Assembly: GCA_021323595.1 (NCBI GenBank)
Contig: JAJPKR010000042.1
Location: 62,001 to 126,000, forward strand
Direction: 5' to 3'
Source: Terriglobia bacterium
GTDB taxonomy: Bacteria; Acidobacteriota; Terriglobia; Terriglobales; SCQP01
Length of the DNA: 64,000 nucleotides
The position numbers were made by a program, and so were the translations under genes. Under the pieces are notes generated by a model. The model had not been told where the DNA came from. It did no database searches and worked only from the letters and a program-made list of their open reading frames with translations. Position 1 is the first letter of the stretch. Every line of letters starts with the position of its first letter. Below are positions 44,613 to 52,008 of the stretch, piece by piece.

Positions 44613-45203
44613 GTGGGCGCGATAGCCAAGTCCGTGCTGGTCGGCACGCTGGCGGTCTGGGCGCTTGCCGGCATGGCGAGCGGCCAAGCGGCTCTGCCCC
44701 CCGGCCGGATTTTGGCCGGCGGCGCGCCGGCCGCGCGCGTTCTCGCCACTCTGATCCGCGGGGAATGGGCCACGGCGGAGCTGATGCAAGCCAAGGCGCA
44801 GCAGCCGCGAACCCGGGCCTACGCCCGCGCGGCGGCCGCAGATCAAGCCCGCAATTGGCGGCGACTGCGTGAGACCCTGGACGGCCAAGACTTCCGTGAA
44901 GTGCCCGAATTGAAGCAGGAGTGGCAGACCTTTCGCAGCATCCTGCGCAATCAAAGCGGCGCGACCGCAGATCGCGATTATCTGCGCGGCGAAATCGAAG
45001 TCGCGCGGCGGGCCGCCGCCGCGCTGCCGGCGCTAATCCCTTCCGCGCCGCGCGCGCGCGACCTGATCTTGACGGTGATCGCCACCGAGCGACGCCAGGC
45101 GCTCCTCGCCGCACGCGTGCAGCGCAGCTTTGCGGACGCCGGCGCCCTCGGCCTGCCCTCTGCCGGCGCGGCTTGGCGGAGGAGCTACCTGCCGCCGCGC
45201 TAG
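44613..45203 (+). CDS. Second, divergent DUF4142-like protein
   Basis: A 196-aa secreted protein starting at GTG 44613. Signal peptide about 1-25 (AKSVLVGTLAVWALAGMASG). The mature helices echo the upstream gene (LATLIRGEWATAELMQAKAQ, then ATADRDYLRGEIEVARRAAA), so it is a diverged paralogue. The N-terminal metal-site-like positions are less conserved. It lies just beyond the terminator and has its own, unidentified, promoter. Its TAG interlocks with the stop of convergent DinB gene (CTAG at 45200-45203). Confidence 0.62.
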   Translation: MGAIAKSVLVGTLAVWALAGMASGQAALPPGRILAGGAPAARVLATLIRGEWATAELMQAKAQQPRTRAYARAAAADQARNWRRLRETLDGQDFREVPELKQEWQTFRSILRNQSGATADRDYLRGEIEVARRAAAALPALIPSAPRARDLILTVIATERRQALLAARVQRSFADAGALGLPSAGAAWRRSYLPPR

Positions 45204-45694
45204 GCCTTGCTCTGCTGCTCGCGAAAGAAGGCGATATAGTCGGTCGCCGCCGGTTGCAGGCCGAGCTGACGCAGCATGTGAGCGATCTGGCCGCGGTGAT
45301 AGGCCTGATGATGAAAAACCTGCAGGATGATATCGGCCACCGGCGTCGCATTCTCCTGCCCTTTGGTATTGCGATACCGAACGACGCGCTCGGACAGATC
45401 CGGCGGCTGCGCCGTCACCCAGTTGCGCAGCGCCGCGGCCGATGCGGCCCACTCCGCGCGCAAGCCGGCTAAATCTTCCGGCGCAGCACCGCCCGCGGGC
45501 GCCGCTCCCGCCAGCCGCTGCGCCCACGTCCGCTCGGCCCAAAACATATGCGCCAAGGTCGCTTGCAGAGAGCCGAAGCTGCCGCCGAGCGGACGGCGCA
45601 GCGCTTCCTCGCCCGCACCCTGCACGGAGTCGAACATGCGCTCGCGCGACCAGTCCATGGCCGCCAGCAGGCGCAGAATTTCGGTCTTGGTCAT
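45200..45694 (-). CDS. DinB-family putative metal-dependent hydrolase
   Basis: A 164-aa four-helix DinB protein. The three metal-ligand histidines are visible: LAHMFWAE (about 47-54) and FHHQAYHRGQ (about 126-135). Members often act as thiol transferases or bind metals, but the substrate is unknown. Its ATG overlaps the tetR stop (ATGA at 45694-45691), so it is in an operon with the regulator and may be its target. Confidence 0.85.
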   Translation of the reverse strand: MTKTEILRLLAAMDWSRERMFDSVQGAGEEALRRPLGGSFGSLQATLAHMFWAERTWAQRLAGAAPAGGAAPEDLAGLRAEWAASAAALRNWVTAQPPDLSERVVRYRNTKGQENATPVADIILQVFHHQAYHRGQIAHMLRQLGLQPAATDYIAFFREQQSKA

Positions 45695-46278
45695 TTGCCG
45701 TAGAGCCCGTGCAAGAGCAGCGCGGTGTATTGCCGCGCGATCTCCGGCCCGGAGATCCTACCTTCGGGCCGATACCATTGATACATCCAATTGATCATTC
45801 CCAGCAGCGCGAAAGCGGCGACCCGCGGCTGCACCGCCATCGCGCCGCCGCGCTTGCGCTGCACCTCGCCGATCAGATTCTCCAGATAGACGATGTACGC
45901 CTTCTTGCGCGCATTGATCTGGCGCATTTCGTCTTCGGGCAGCGCATGGTTCTCGTGCAAGATCACCGTGATCTCTCGGTCCCGGCCTCCCACTACCACC
46001 TGCACGTGCAATTGAATGCAGGCCTTGAGCCTCTCTTCCGGATCGGCGATGTTCTTGATGGCTCCCAGAACTTGAGTCTCGAAGATATCCATTCCATAGC
46101 TCATGATCTGGAACAGAATCTCGTCCTTGCTCGAGAAGTGGTGATACAGCGCCGCCTTGCTCAGATCGAGCGCCGAAGCGATGTCCTGCATGGAGGCGGC
46201 ATCATAGCCCTTTTCCTGAAAGAGCCGGGCGGCGGTGCGCAAAATTTCTCGACGGGAATCGCTGGAGTGGGTAGGCAT
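45691..46278 (-). CDS. TetR/AcrR-family transcriptional regulator
   Basis: A 195-aa regulator. The N-terminal helix-turn-helix is DIASALDLSKAALYHHFSSK (about 28-47) and the C-terminal ligand domain is helical. It is divergent from ilvC and first in an operon with DinB. The intergenic region has a palindrome of the type many TetR proteins bind (46402-46421), placed over the ilvC promoter. Binding to it is inferred from position. Confidence 0.9.
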   Translation of the reverse strand: MPTHSSDSRREILRTAARLFQEKGYDAASMQDIASALDLSKAALYHHFSSKDEILFQIMSYGMDIFETQVLGAIKNIADPEERLKACIQLHVQVVVGGRDREITVILHENHALPEDEMRQINARKKAYIVYLENLIGEVQRKRGGAMAVQPRVAAFALLGMINWMYQWYRPEGRISGPEIARQYTALLLHGLYGK

Positions 46279-46366
46279 AGCCGACTTGGCTCCGGAAGGA
46301 AACAGGCCATCGTATCACCGCACCCGCGGGGCGCCTCGGGAACCTCGTCGGCCCCGGCGTTTTCGC

Positions 46367-46396
46367 TTGACGCGCCGAGGACAATCCCAGTACTCT
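46367..46396 (+). promoter_or_regulatory. Possible ilvC promoter
   Basis: TTGACG (46367-46372) and TACTCT (46391-46396) are separated by 18 bp. The -35 is good (5 of 6) and the -10 weak. The palindromic operator begins 6 nt after it, over the expected start. Confidence 0.4.
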
Positions 46397-46401
46397 AGTG
46401 T

Positions 46402-46421
46402 CCTACCGGACGGTCGGTAGG
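46402..46421. promoter_or_regulatory. TetR-type operator palindrome before ilvC
   Basis: CCTACCG (46402-46408) and CGGTAGG (46415-46421) are perfect 7-bp inverted arms around a 6-nt spacer. The right half contains ACGGTCGGTA, close to the TACCGACCGGTCGGTA dyad bound by several TetR-family acyl-CoA or lipid regulators. It lies 25 nt before the ilvC start and just after the best promoter match, with a divergent TetR gene 124 nt away. Confidence 0.65.
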
Positions 46422-46446
46422 TATCTTGCTTTGTGAGGAGCCGCCT

Positions 46447-47484
46447 GTGCCTGCGCGCATCTACTACGAATCCGACGCTAATCCCGCCGCGTTGCGCGGC
46501 AAGACCATCGCCATCATCGGGTACGGCAGCCAAGGCCACGCCCACGCGCTGAACCTGCGGGACAGCGGCCAGCGCGTGATCGTGGGACTGGAGCCGTCGC
46601 GCGCTTCAGCGGCGCGCGCGCGCGCCGACGGCTTCGCCGTGTTACCGGTGGCCGAGGCGGCGCAGCGGGCCGACTGGATCCAAATCTTGCTGCCCGACGA
46701 AACGCATGCGGCGGTGTATGAAGCGGCGATTCGTCCCCATCTGAGCGCCGGGAAGGTGCTCGGCTTGGCGCACGGCTTCAGCATCCATTTCAAGACGATC
46801 GCGCCGCCGCCGGACGTGGACGTGGTCATGATCGCCCCCAAGGGCCCGGGCCACCTGGTGCGGCGCGTGTACGCCGCCGGCGGGGGCGTGCCGGCGCTGC
46901 TGGCGGTGGCGCAAGACGCGAGCGGCCGCGCGCGCGAACTGGCGCTGGCGTACGCGGCCGGAATCGGCGCGGCGCGCGCTGGAGTGCTCGAAACCAGCTT
47001 CAAAGAGGAAACCGAGACCGACCTGTTCGGCGAGCAGGCGGTGCTTTGCGGCGGATTGACGGCGCTGATCAAGGCTGGCTTCGAAACACTGGTAGGCGCC
47101 GGCTACCAGCCCGAGATCGCGTACTTCGAGTGCCTGCATGAAATGAAGCTGATCGTGGACCTCATTTACGAGGGCGGGCTGGCGCGCATGCGCGACTCGA
47201 TTTCGAATACCGCCGAATATGGCGACCTGACGCAAGGTCCGAGCGTCATCGGCGAGGCGACGCGGCAGGCGATGCAGCGCATCTTGGCGCGCGTGCAAGA
47301 CGGCAGTTTCGCGCGCGAATGGATCGCCGAGAATCAAGCGGGCGGCGGCAACTTCCGCCGCTTGCGCGCGCAAGAGCGCGCGCTGCTGATCGAGCAGGTC
47401 GGCGAGCGCTTGCGCGGGATGATGAGCTGGCTGGAGGGGGGCGCGCGCCCGGCCCCGGCCGAAGCGGTGGGAGCGCGCGGATAG
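46447..47484 (+). CDS. ilvC: Ketol-acid reductoisomerase (class I)
   Basis: A 345-aa enzyme that converts 2-acetolactate to dihydroxyisovalerate, the second common step of Val/Leu synthesis. GTG at 46447 is preceded by GAGGAG at 8-nt spacing; the in-frame TTG at 46426 lacks one. The peptide starts [25 protein letters not shown] fold [19 protein letters not shown], and the knotted C-terminal domain with [16 protein letters not shown] (Asp/Glu metal ligands), [17 protein letters not shown] and SNTAEYGDL. It is first in ilvC-ilvB-ilvM. Confidence 0.95.
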   Translation: MPARIYYESDANPAALRGKTIAIIGYGSQGHAHALNLRDSGQRVIVGLEPSRASAARARADGFAVLPVAEAAQRADWIQILLPDETHAAVYEAAIRPHLSAGKVLGLAHGFSIHFKTIAPPPDVDVVMIAPKGPGHLVRRVYAAGGGVPALLAVAQDASGRARELALAYAAGIGAARAGVLETSFKEETETDLFGEQAVLCGGLTALIKAGFETLVGAGYQPEIAYFECLHEMKLIVDLIYEGGLARMRDSISNTAEYGDLTQGPSVIGEATRQAMQRILARVQDGSFAREWIAENQAGGGNFRRLRAQERALLIEQVGERLRGMMSWLEGGARPAPAEAVGARG

Positions 47485-47485
47485 G

Positions 47486-49237
47486 ATGGGCGAGATGAGC
47501 ACGTTAACCGCAGCCTCCGTGATCGAAGCTCCGGCGCTCAAACCGCGCAACGGAGCGGCGCTGGTGTGGGCCAGCCTGCGCGCCGCCGGCATCGACACGG
47601 TATTCGGCTATCCGGGCGGCGCGGTGATCCCGCTGTATGACGCCCTCGAGGGCAGCGGCATCCGCCACATCTTGACGCGGCACGAGCAAGGCGCGGCCTT
47701 CGCGGCCGAGGGCTACGCCCGCGCCTGCGGGCGCCCCGGCGTCGCCATCGCCACGAGCGGCCCCGGCGCCACGAATCTGCTGACCGGCTTGGCGGACGCC
47801 AAGATGGATTCGGTGCCTCTGCTCTGCATCACCGGCCAAGTCCGCAGCGCGCTGCTCGGCACCGACGCCTTCCAGGAGACCGACGTCTTCGGGGCGACGC
47901 TGCCGCTGACCAAATGGAGCCACCTGGTGCGCTCGGCGGAAGAAATTCCGCGCGTGGTGGCGCGGGCGCTGCGGCTGGCGCAATCGGGCCGGCCGGGACC
48001 GGTGCTCATCGACATTCCCGTGGACGTGCTCAAAGCGACGGTGAGCGGCGAGCCGATGACCTTTCGGGAGGAGCCGGCGCCTGGCGCGCCCACATCATCG
48101 TTCCCCGCCACGGCGGTGGCCGCGCTGCTGCGCGAGGCGCGGCGGCCGGTGATTTTGGTGGGCGCCGGAGTGAAGCTGTCGGGCGCGGTCGACGCCGTCC
48201 GCGAATTGCTGGACCGCCTGCAAATTCCCGCCACCGCGACCGTGCACGGACTGGGGGTGATTCCCGCCGGGCGCGCCTACGGGCTGGGGATGGCCGGCAT
48301 GCACGGGACCCGCGCCGCCAATATCGCGCTGCACGAGACCGACTTGCTGTTGGTGCTCGGCGCCCGGCTCGACGACCGCGTCACCGGCGATCCCAGCCGC
48401 TTCGCGCCGGAGGCTCGCATCGTCCATTTCGAGATCGACCCCGCGCAGCTCGATCGCGTGCGCAAGGGCGAGCTGGCGGTGGTCGGGGATTTGGCGGCGA
48501 CGGTGCCGGAGTTTCTGCGCAGCTTGCGCGCGAAGCCGGCGCCGGACTTCTCCGCCTGGCGTGAAACCGCCTGCGGTCCGGCCCGCGCCGAACTCGCGGC
48601 GGGAGGCACGGCGCTGCCGGCCTTGCGCCTGCTCGACCGCATCTATGCGCGGTTTCCCAGCGACGGCATCGTCGTGGCCGACGTGGGCCAGCACCAGATG
48701 TGGGCGGCGCAGCGGTTTCGGGCCGATGCCCCCTTCGGCTTCATGACCTCGGGCGGGCTGGGCGCCATGGGTTTCGCGCTGCCGGCGGCGATCGGCGCGC
48801 AATTGGCGCGACCTCAAGCAGCGGTGCTGTGCATCTCCGGCGACGGCGGCTTCCAGATGAACGTTCAGGAGCTGGCGACGATCCGGCGCTGCTCGGCGCC
48901 GCTGAAGCTGCTGGTGCTCGATAACAAATACTTGGGCATGGTGCGGCAGTGGCAGCAGCTTTTCTATCAGCGCAACTATGCCGAAACCGACCTGAGCGAC
49001 AATCCCGATTTCGTCGCACTCGCCGCCGCCTACGGCATTCCCGGCGAACGCCTCGGGGTGGATCCCGGCGCGCCGGGGGGCTTGCCGGCCGCCACGGACG
49101 AGGTCCTGGACCGATTCCTCGGGCGCCCGGGGCCGGCGCTGCTCGTCTTCGAATGCCCGCCGGAAGCCAATGTTTTCCCCATGGTTCCCTCCGGTGCGGC
49201 GCTTTCGGAGATGCTGCTTTGCGAAGAGGAGAACTAG
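47486..49237 (+). CDS. ilvB: Acetolactate synthase large (catalytic) subunit
   Basis: A 583-aa ThDP/FAD enzyme that condenses two pyruvates to acetolactate or pyruvate with 2-oxobutyrate. It starts 1 nt after ilvC; the next ATG, 47495, has better upstream spacing and may be used. The catalytic Glu67 is in TRHEQGAAFAAEGYAR, the FAD loop near GAGVKLSGAV, and the ThDP-Mg motif GDGGFQMNVQELATI (about 452-466) with NKYLGMVRQWQQLFY. It is followed by a small-subunit gene 2 nt after the stop. Confidence 0.95.
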   Translation: MGEMSTLTAASVIEAPALKPRNGAALVWASLRAAGIDTVFGYPGGAVIPLYDALEGSGIRHILTRHEQGAAFAAEGYARACGRPGVAIATSGPGATNLLTGLADAKMDSVPLLCITGQVRSALLGTDAFQETDVFGATLPLTKWSHLVRSAEEIPRVVARALRLAQSGRPGPVLIDIPVDVLKATVSGEPMTFREEPAPGAPTSSFPATAVAALLREARRPVILVGAGVKLSGAVDAVRELLDRLQIPATATVHGLGVIPAGRAYGLGMAGMHGTRAANIALHETDLLLVLGARLDDRVTGDPSRFAPEARIVHFEIDPAQLDRVRKGELAVVGDLAATVPEFLRSLRAKPAPDFSAWRETACGPARAELAAGGTALPALRLLDRIYARFPSDGIVVADVGQHQMWAAQRFRADAPFGFMTSGGLGAMGFALPAAIGAQLARPQAAVLCISGDGGFQMNVQELATIRRCSAPLKLLVLDNKYLGMVRQWQQLFYQRNYAETDLSDNPDFVALAAAYGIPGERLGVDPGAPGGLPAATDEVLDRFLGRPGPALLVFECPPEANVFPMVPSGAALSEMLLCEEEN

Positions 49238-49239
49238 CT

Positions 49240-49479
49240 TTGCATCAGTGCCAAATCCGCTATCGCAATTCGCAGGGCACGCTGTTGCGCATTCTCCTCG
49301 CCGCCACGCGCCGCGGCCTCGACCTGCATTCGGTGCGGGCCGAGCCGGAAGGCGCCAGCCACCGCGCCACGCTGCAACTCGAGGCGAACGCCCGGCAACT
49401 GGCGCAACTCGGGCGCGATTGGCGGGCCATCGTGGACGTGCTCGAGGTTGGCCAGCCGATGCCGCAAGGCGACGCGTAG
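49240..49479 (+). CDS. Acetolactate synthase small subunit, short IlvM-like ACT protein
   Basis: A 79-aa ACT-domain protein starting at TTG 49240. GAGGAGAA (49226-49233) gives a strong Shine-Dalgarno about 6-8 nt upstream. The peptide MHQCQIRYRNSQGTLLRILL has the ACT pattern in which LLRIL follows a first beta strand, then GLDLHSVRAEP and RATLQLEANARQLAQL. At 79 aa it matches IlvM-like small subunits (single ACT) rather than the longer IlvN/IlvH. It would bind and activate the large subunit and may confer feedback control. A start-codon search limited to ATG/GTG misses it. Confidence 0.8.
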   Translation: MHQCQIRYRNSQGTLLRILLAATRRGLDLHSVRAEPEGASHRATLQLEANARQLAQLGRDWRAIVDVLEVGQPMPQGDA

Positions 49480-49603
49480 CCGGCGGACGGGGCACCGGCG
49501 GCGCTCCGCCGCGCAACCGCGGAGACCCAGTGGCGGCGACCCTTCCGGCCGGCGTGGGAATTCACCGCGCGGCCAACCCGGCACTCTAGTAAATTATTGG
49601 CTT

Positions 49604-50299
49604 ATGTCCAAGGCGAGCACGGGTATCCCGCGCCAGTCGCTGACGTCGGCGGTGGCGGAAAAGTTGCGCGACAAGATCATTCTCGGCGAATTGCAGGAAG
49701 GCGAGCAGTTACGGCAGGACCTGATCGCCGCGGAATTTCAAGTCAGCCGGATTCCGGTGCGCGAGGCGCTGCGCCAGTTGCTGGCCGAGGGCTTGATCGA
49801 CATCATCCCCAACCGCGGCGCGGTGGTTTCCTCGTTATCGCCCAGCGAGATCGAGGAGCTATTCGAAATCCGCGCGCTGCTCGAGCGGGAGGTATTGCGC
49901 GATTCCATTCCCAATCTCAGCGCCGGGGACCTCGCGCATGCCGCAGCCTTGCTGGACAAGTACGATCAAGAGCTGCGCGACGAGAACTCCGTGGCCGACT
50001 GGGGCCGTCTCAACACCCAGTTCCACGCCTCGCTGTACGCCGGCGCGGACCGGCCGCAGTTCATGAGCATTATCCGCACCATCAACAACAACGGCGAGCG
50101 CTATACCCGTTTGCAATTGTTCCTGAGCAAACCGGCGCGCGAGATCGCCAGCCGGGAACACGCGCAGTTGCTGGCGCTGTGCCGGGCGCGCGACATCGAG
50201 CCCGCCTGCGAGCTGCTCTACCGGCATATTCGCGCCGCCGGCCGTTCGCTGCGCGACGTCGTCGAGAAGCGCCGCCATACTCCCGACGCGAAGCGGTAA
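49604..50299 (+). CDS. GntR-family regulator with FCD domain (FadR subfamily)
   Basis: A 231-aa regulator: N-terminal winged helix-turn-helix (about 10-75, IILGELQEGEQLRQDLIAAE, then FQVSRIPVREALRQLLAEGL) and C-terminal all-helical FCD domain (about 85-215) with Asp/His metal-site residues (NTQFHASLY, SREHAQLL). It likely responds to an acidic metabolite. ATG 49604 is preceded by an AT-rich stretch (TAAATTATT) without a Shine-Dalgarno, so the transcript may be leaderless. It follows the ilv genes by 124 nt but may have its own promoter. Confidence 0.86.
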   Translation: MSKASTGIPRQSLTSAVAEKLRDKIILGELQEGEQLRQDLIAAEFQVSRIPVREALRQLLAEGLIDIIPNRGAVVSSLSPSEIEELFEIRALLEREVLRDSIPNLSAGDLAHAAALLDKYDQELRDENSVADWGRLNTQFHASLYAGADRPQFMSIIRTINNNGERYTRLQLFLSKPAREIASREHAQLLALCRARDIEPACELLYRHIRAAGRSLRDVVEKRRHTPDAKR

Positions 50300-50315
50300 C
50301 CGGCGCGGATGCCGG

Positions 50316-50984
50316 TCAACGGCCCGGACGGGGGCCCAAGCGGGCCAGCAGCTTGCGTGCGTTCTTGGCCTCGCGGCCGGCAGGCGCCACGGTCAAGTAG
50401 CGGCGCAGATACTTTGCGGCCAATGGGTTGTCGTGGAGGCGGTAGGCGGCGCGCGCGCATCCCCAAAGCGCGGCCGGCAAATCCGGTTGATGCGACAACG
50501 CCCCTTGGTAGCGGGAGAGCGCCCCTTGATAATCCCGGCGGCGAAAATAGAAGTCGCCGACTTGCAGATCGTGGGCGGCGCGCTCCGGTGAATACACGGG
50601 CGCGGCGGGCTTCATCGGCGTGAACTGCTGGCCGGGGATTTGGTCGGCTTGGCCGGCAGCAGCCGCTTTCGGCGGCGCGGGTTTCGAAGCCGGCGGGGCG
50701 TTGGACGGCGCCGAGGCCGCCGCAGTGGGTGGCTGCAACTCGGGCTTGAAGTTGACCGGGGGCGGCGTCAACCGCTGCGCCGAAAGCACAGCCGCGCACA
50801 TCCCGAGCGCCAGACCGCAGCCGAGCCGAGCCCTTGCCGGACGGCTTTTTGGCCACCGGTGGTTCTCGGTCGCGACGCACACCCGCGGCGCGGAGAGCCT
50901 GTCGTCGCGGCTTCGCCGCCGGCGGCCGAGTCCCATCCGGCGCGCTGCGACCGTGATCGGCCGCGAGAAGCCAGCGAGGCGCAT
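50316..50984 (-). CDS. Secreted TPR-containing protein
   Basis: A 222-aa protein with a signal or anchor around 55-68 (GCGLALGMCAAVLSAQ), a Pro/Ala-rich linker (70-130) and TPR repeats (about 135-215: VGDFYFRRRDYQGALSRYQG, LAAKYLRRYLTVAPAGR). The start is uncertain: a GTG at 50882 would place the signal near the N-terminus and removes an Arg-rich stretch. It lies 37 nt after the Pal-like lipoprotein, so it may be a CpoB/YbgF-like partner of the outer-membrane complex, an inference from position. Confidence 0.68.
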   Translation of the reverse strand: MRLAGFSRPITVAARRMGLGRRRRSRDDRLSAPRVCVATENHRWPKSRPARARLGCGLALGMCAAVLSAQRLTPPPVNFKPELQPPTAAASAPSNAPPASKPAPPKAAAAGQADQIPGQQFTPMKPAAPVYSPERAAHDLQVGDFYFRRRDYQGALSRYQGALSHQPDLPAALWGCARAAYRLHDNPLAAKYLRRYLTVAPAGREAKNARKLLARLGPRPGR

Positions 50985-51021
50985 GCTCTAATCTTAGGCC
51001 TGCGCCTCGCCGCCTCGCTAT

Positions 51022-51759
51022 CTATTGCTGGGAGGGAGAGCTGCTGGGTGGTTGGCTTGCCGCCGGCTGCGCCAGCGAATTCGCCAACACCTTCAATTCG
51101 ACGCGACGATTCTGGCTCCGGCCGGCGGGCGTCGAGTTCGGCGCGACGAACTGATTTTTGCCCAGGCCGATCAGGAAGATCCGATGCGGCGCAACCCCCT
51201 TCGCCTCCAAATACCGCACCACGGAATCGGCGCGCCATTGGCTCAACTTGTAGTTGTAGTCCGCGGGCCCGATCGAATCCGTGTACCCCTGGACTTCCAG
51301 GATGGTGTGCGGGTCTTGCTGCAAGCGGCTGATCACGTCGTCCAGCGTGGACTGCGCCTCTGGCGTGAGATTCCACTTGTCGAACGCGAAGTGCACCGCA
51401 TTCTGGTAGGCCAGGTGGTAGGTATCCAAGTTGGCCACCGTGGAGTCAAGCGCCTCAATTTGCTGCGAAGTTTGACTCAGTTGTCCGGAGACGCGACTCG
51501 ACTCGGAGGTGGCGTTTTGCGCCTGCTGGATCGCCTGCTGGCTGGTGGCATTGGCGGCGTCGATGCCCTTCTTGGAATTCGTCTCCAAGTCCTTGATCGC
51601 GTTCGTGTTTTTCGCGGTCAGCGCGTCCAGATCGTTGACGCGATTCATCAGCGGCGCGGTCTGATTGCGTACGTAACTCTTCGTGGTGCAGCCCCCCAGC
51701 GCCAGCACGGCCAAGCCGGCGGCGACTGTCAGAAGATACCCTCCTCGTTTCATGCTCAT
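51022..51759 (-). CDS. OmpA/Pal-family peptidoglycan-associated lipoprotein
   Basis: A 245-aa lipoprotein. Signal peptide with lipobox LGGC (Cys24). Residues about 30-110 are a long heptad-like region with Ala/Asn/Gln (coiled coil). The C-terminal OmpA domain (about 115-230) has VQGYTDSIGPADYN and LSQWRADSVVRYLEAKGV, with the peptidoglycan-binding Asp and Arg in GYTDS and NRRVEL. It would tether the outer membrane to peptidoglycan. A Ser/Pro-rich tail follows. Its position next to a TPR gene resembles the pal-cpoB pair. Confidence 0.88.
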   Translation of the reverse strand: MSMKRGGYLLTVAAGLAVLALGGCTTKSYVRNQTAPLMNRVNDLDALTAKNTNAIKDLETNSKKGIDAANATSQQAIQQAQNATSESSRVSGQLSQTSQQIEALDSTVANLDTYHLAYQNAVHFAFDKWNLTPEAQSTLDDVISRLQQDPHTILEVQGYTDSIGPADYNYKLSQWRADSVVRYLEAKGVAPHRIFLIGLGKNQFVAPNSTPAGRSQNRRVELKVLANSLAQPAASQPPSSSPSQQ

Positions 51760-51970
51760 GACGTGGCTCCCTCTTTAAGCCAAAAGACCCGGGAGAAGCT
51801 TCGAAAACCCGCTCCCACCACCTGTTCTGCACGGCAGGGGCCACTTCGGCTGCTCAGCCGCCGGCCCAAGCCGCCCGGGAGCGGTTGGCTATGTCCCGGC
51901 GATTCATGGCCATACGGCGAAAGGCGCGGGAGAGCGCCGCGGCTCCAAACTCCGCCGGCCGATTCGCGGT

Positions 51971-51979
51971 TGGTAGAAT
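51971..51979 (+). promoter_or_regulatory. Extended -10 promoter of uvrC
   Basis: TG-G-TAGAAT (51971-51979), an extended -10 with TAGAAT, lies about 30 nt before the TTG start of uvrC. No -35 is evident. The rest of the 249-nt gap to the divergent OmpA-like gene shows no gene. Confidence 0.45.
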
Positions 51980-52008
51980 TTACCTAGACAGGCGCGAAGC
52001 GAGGGGGT

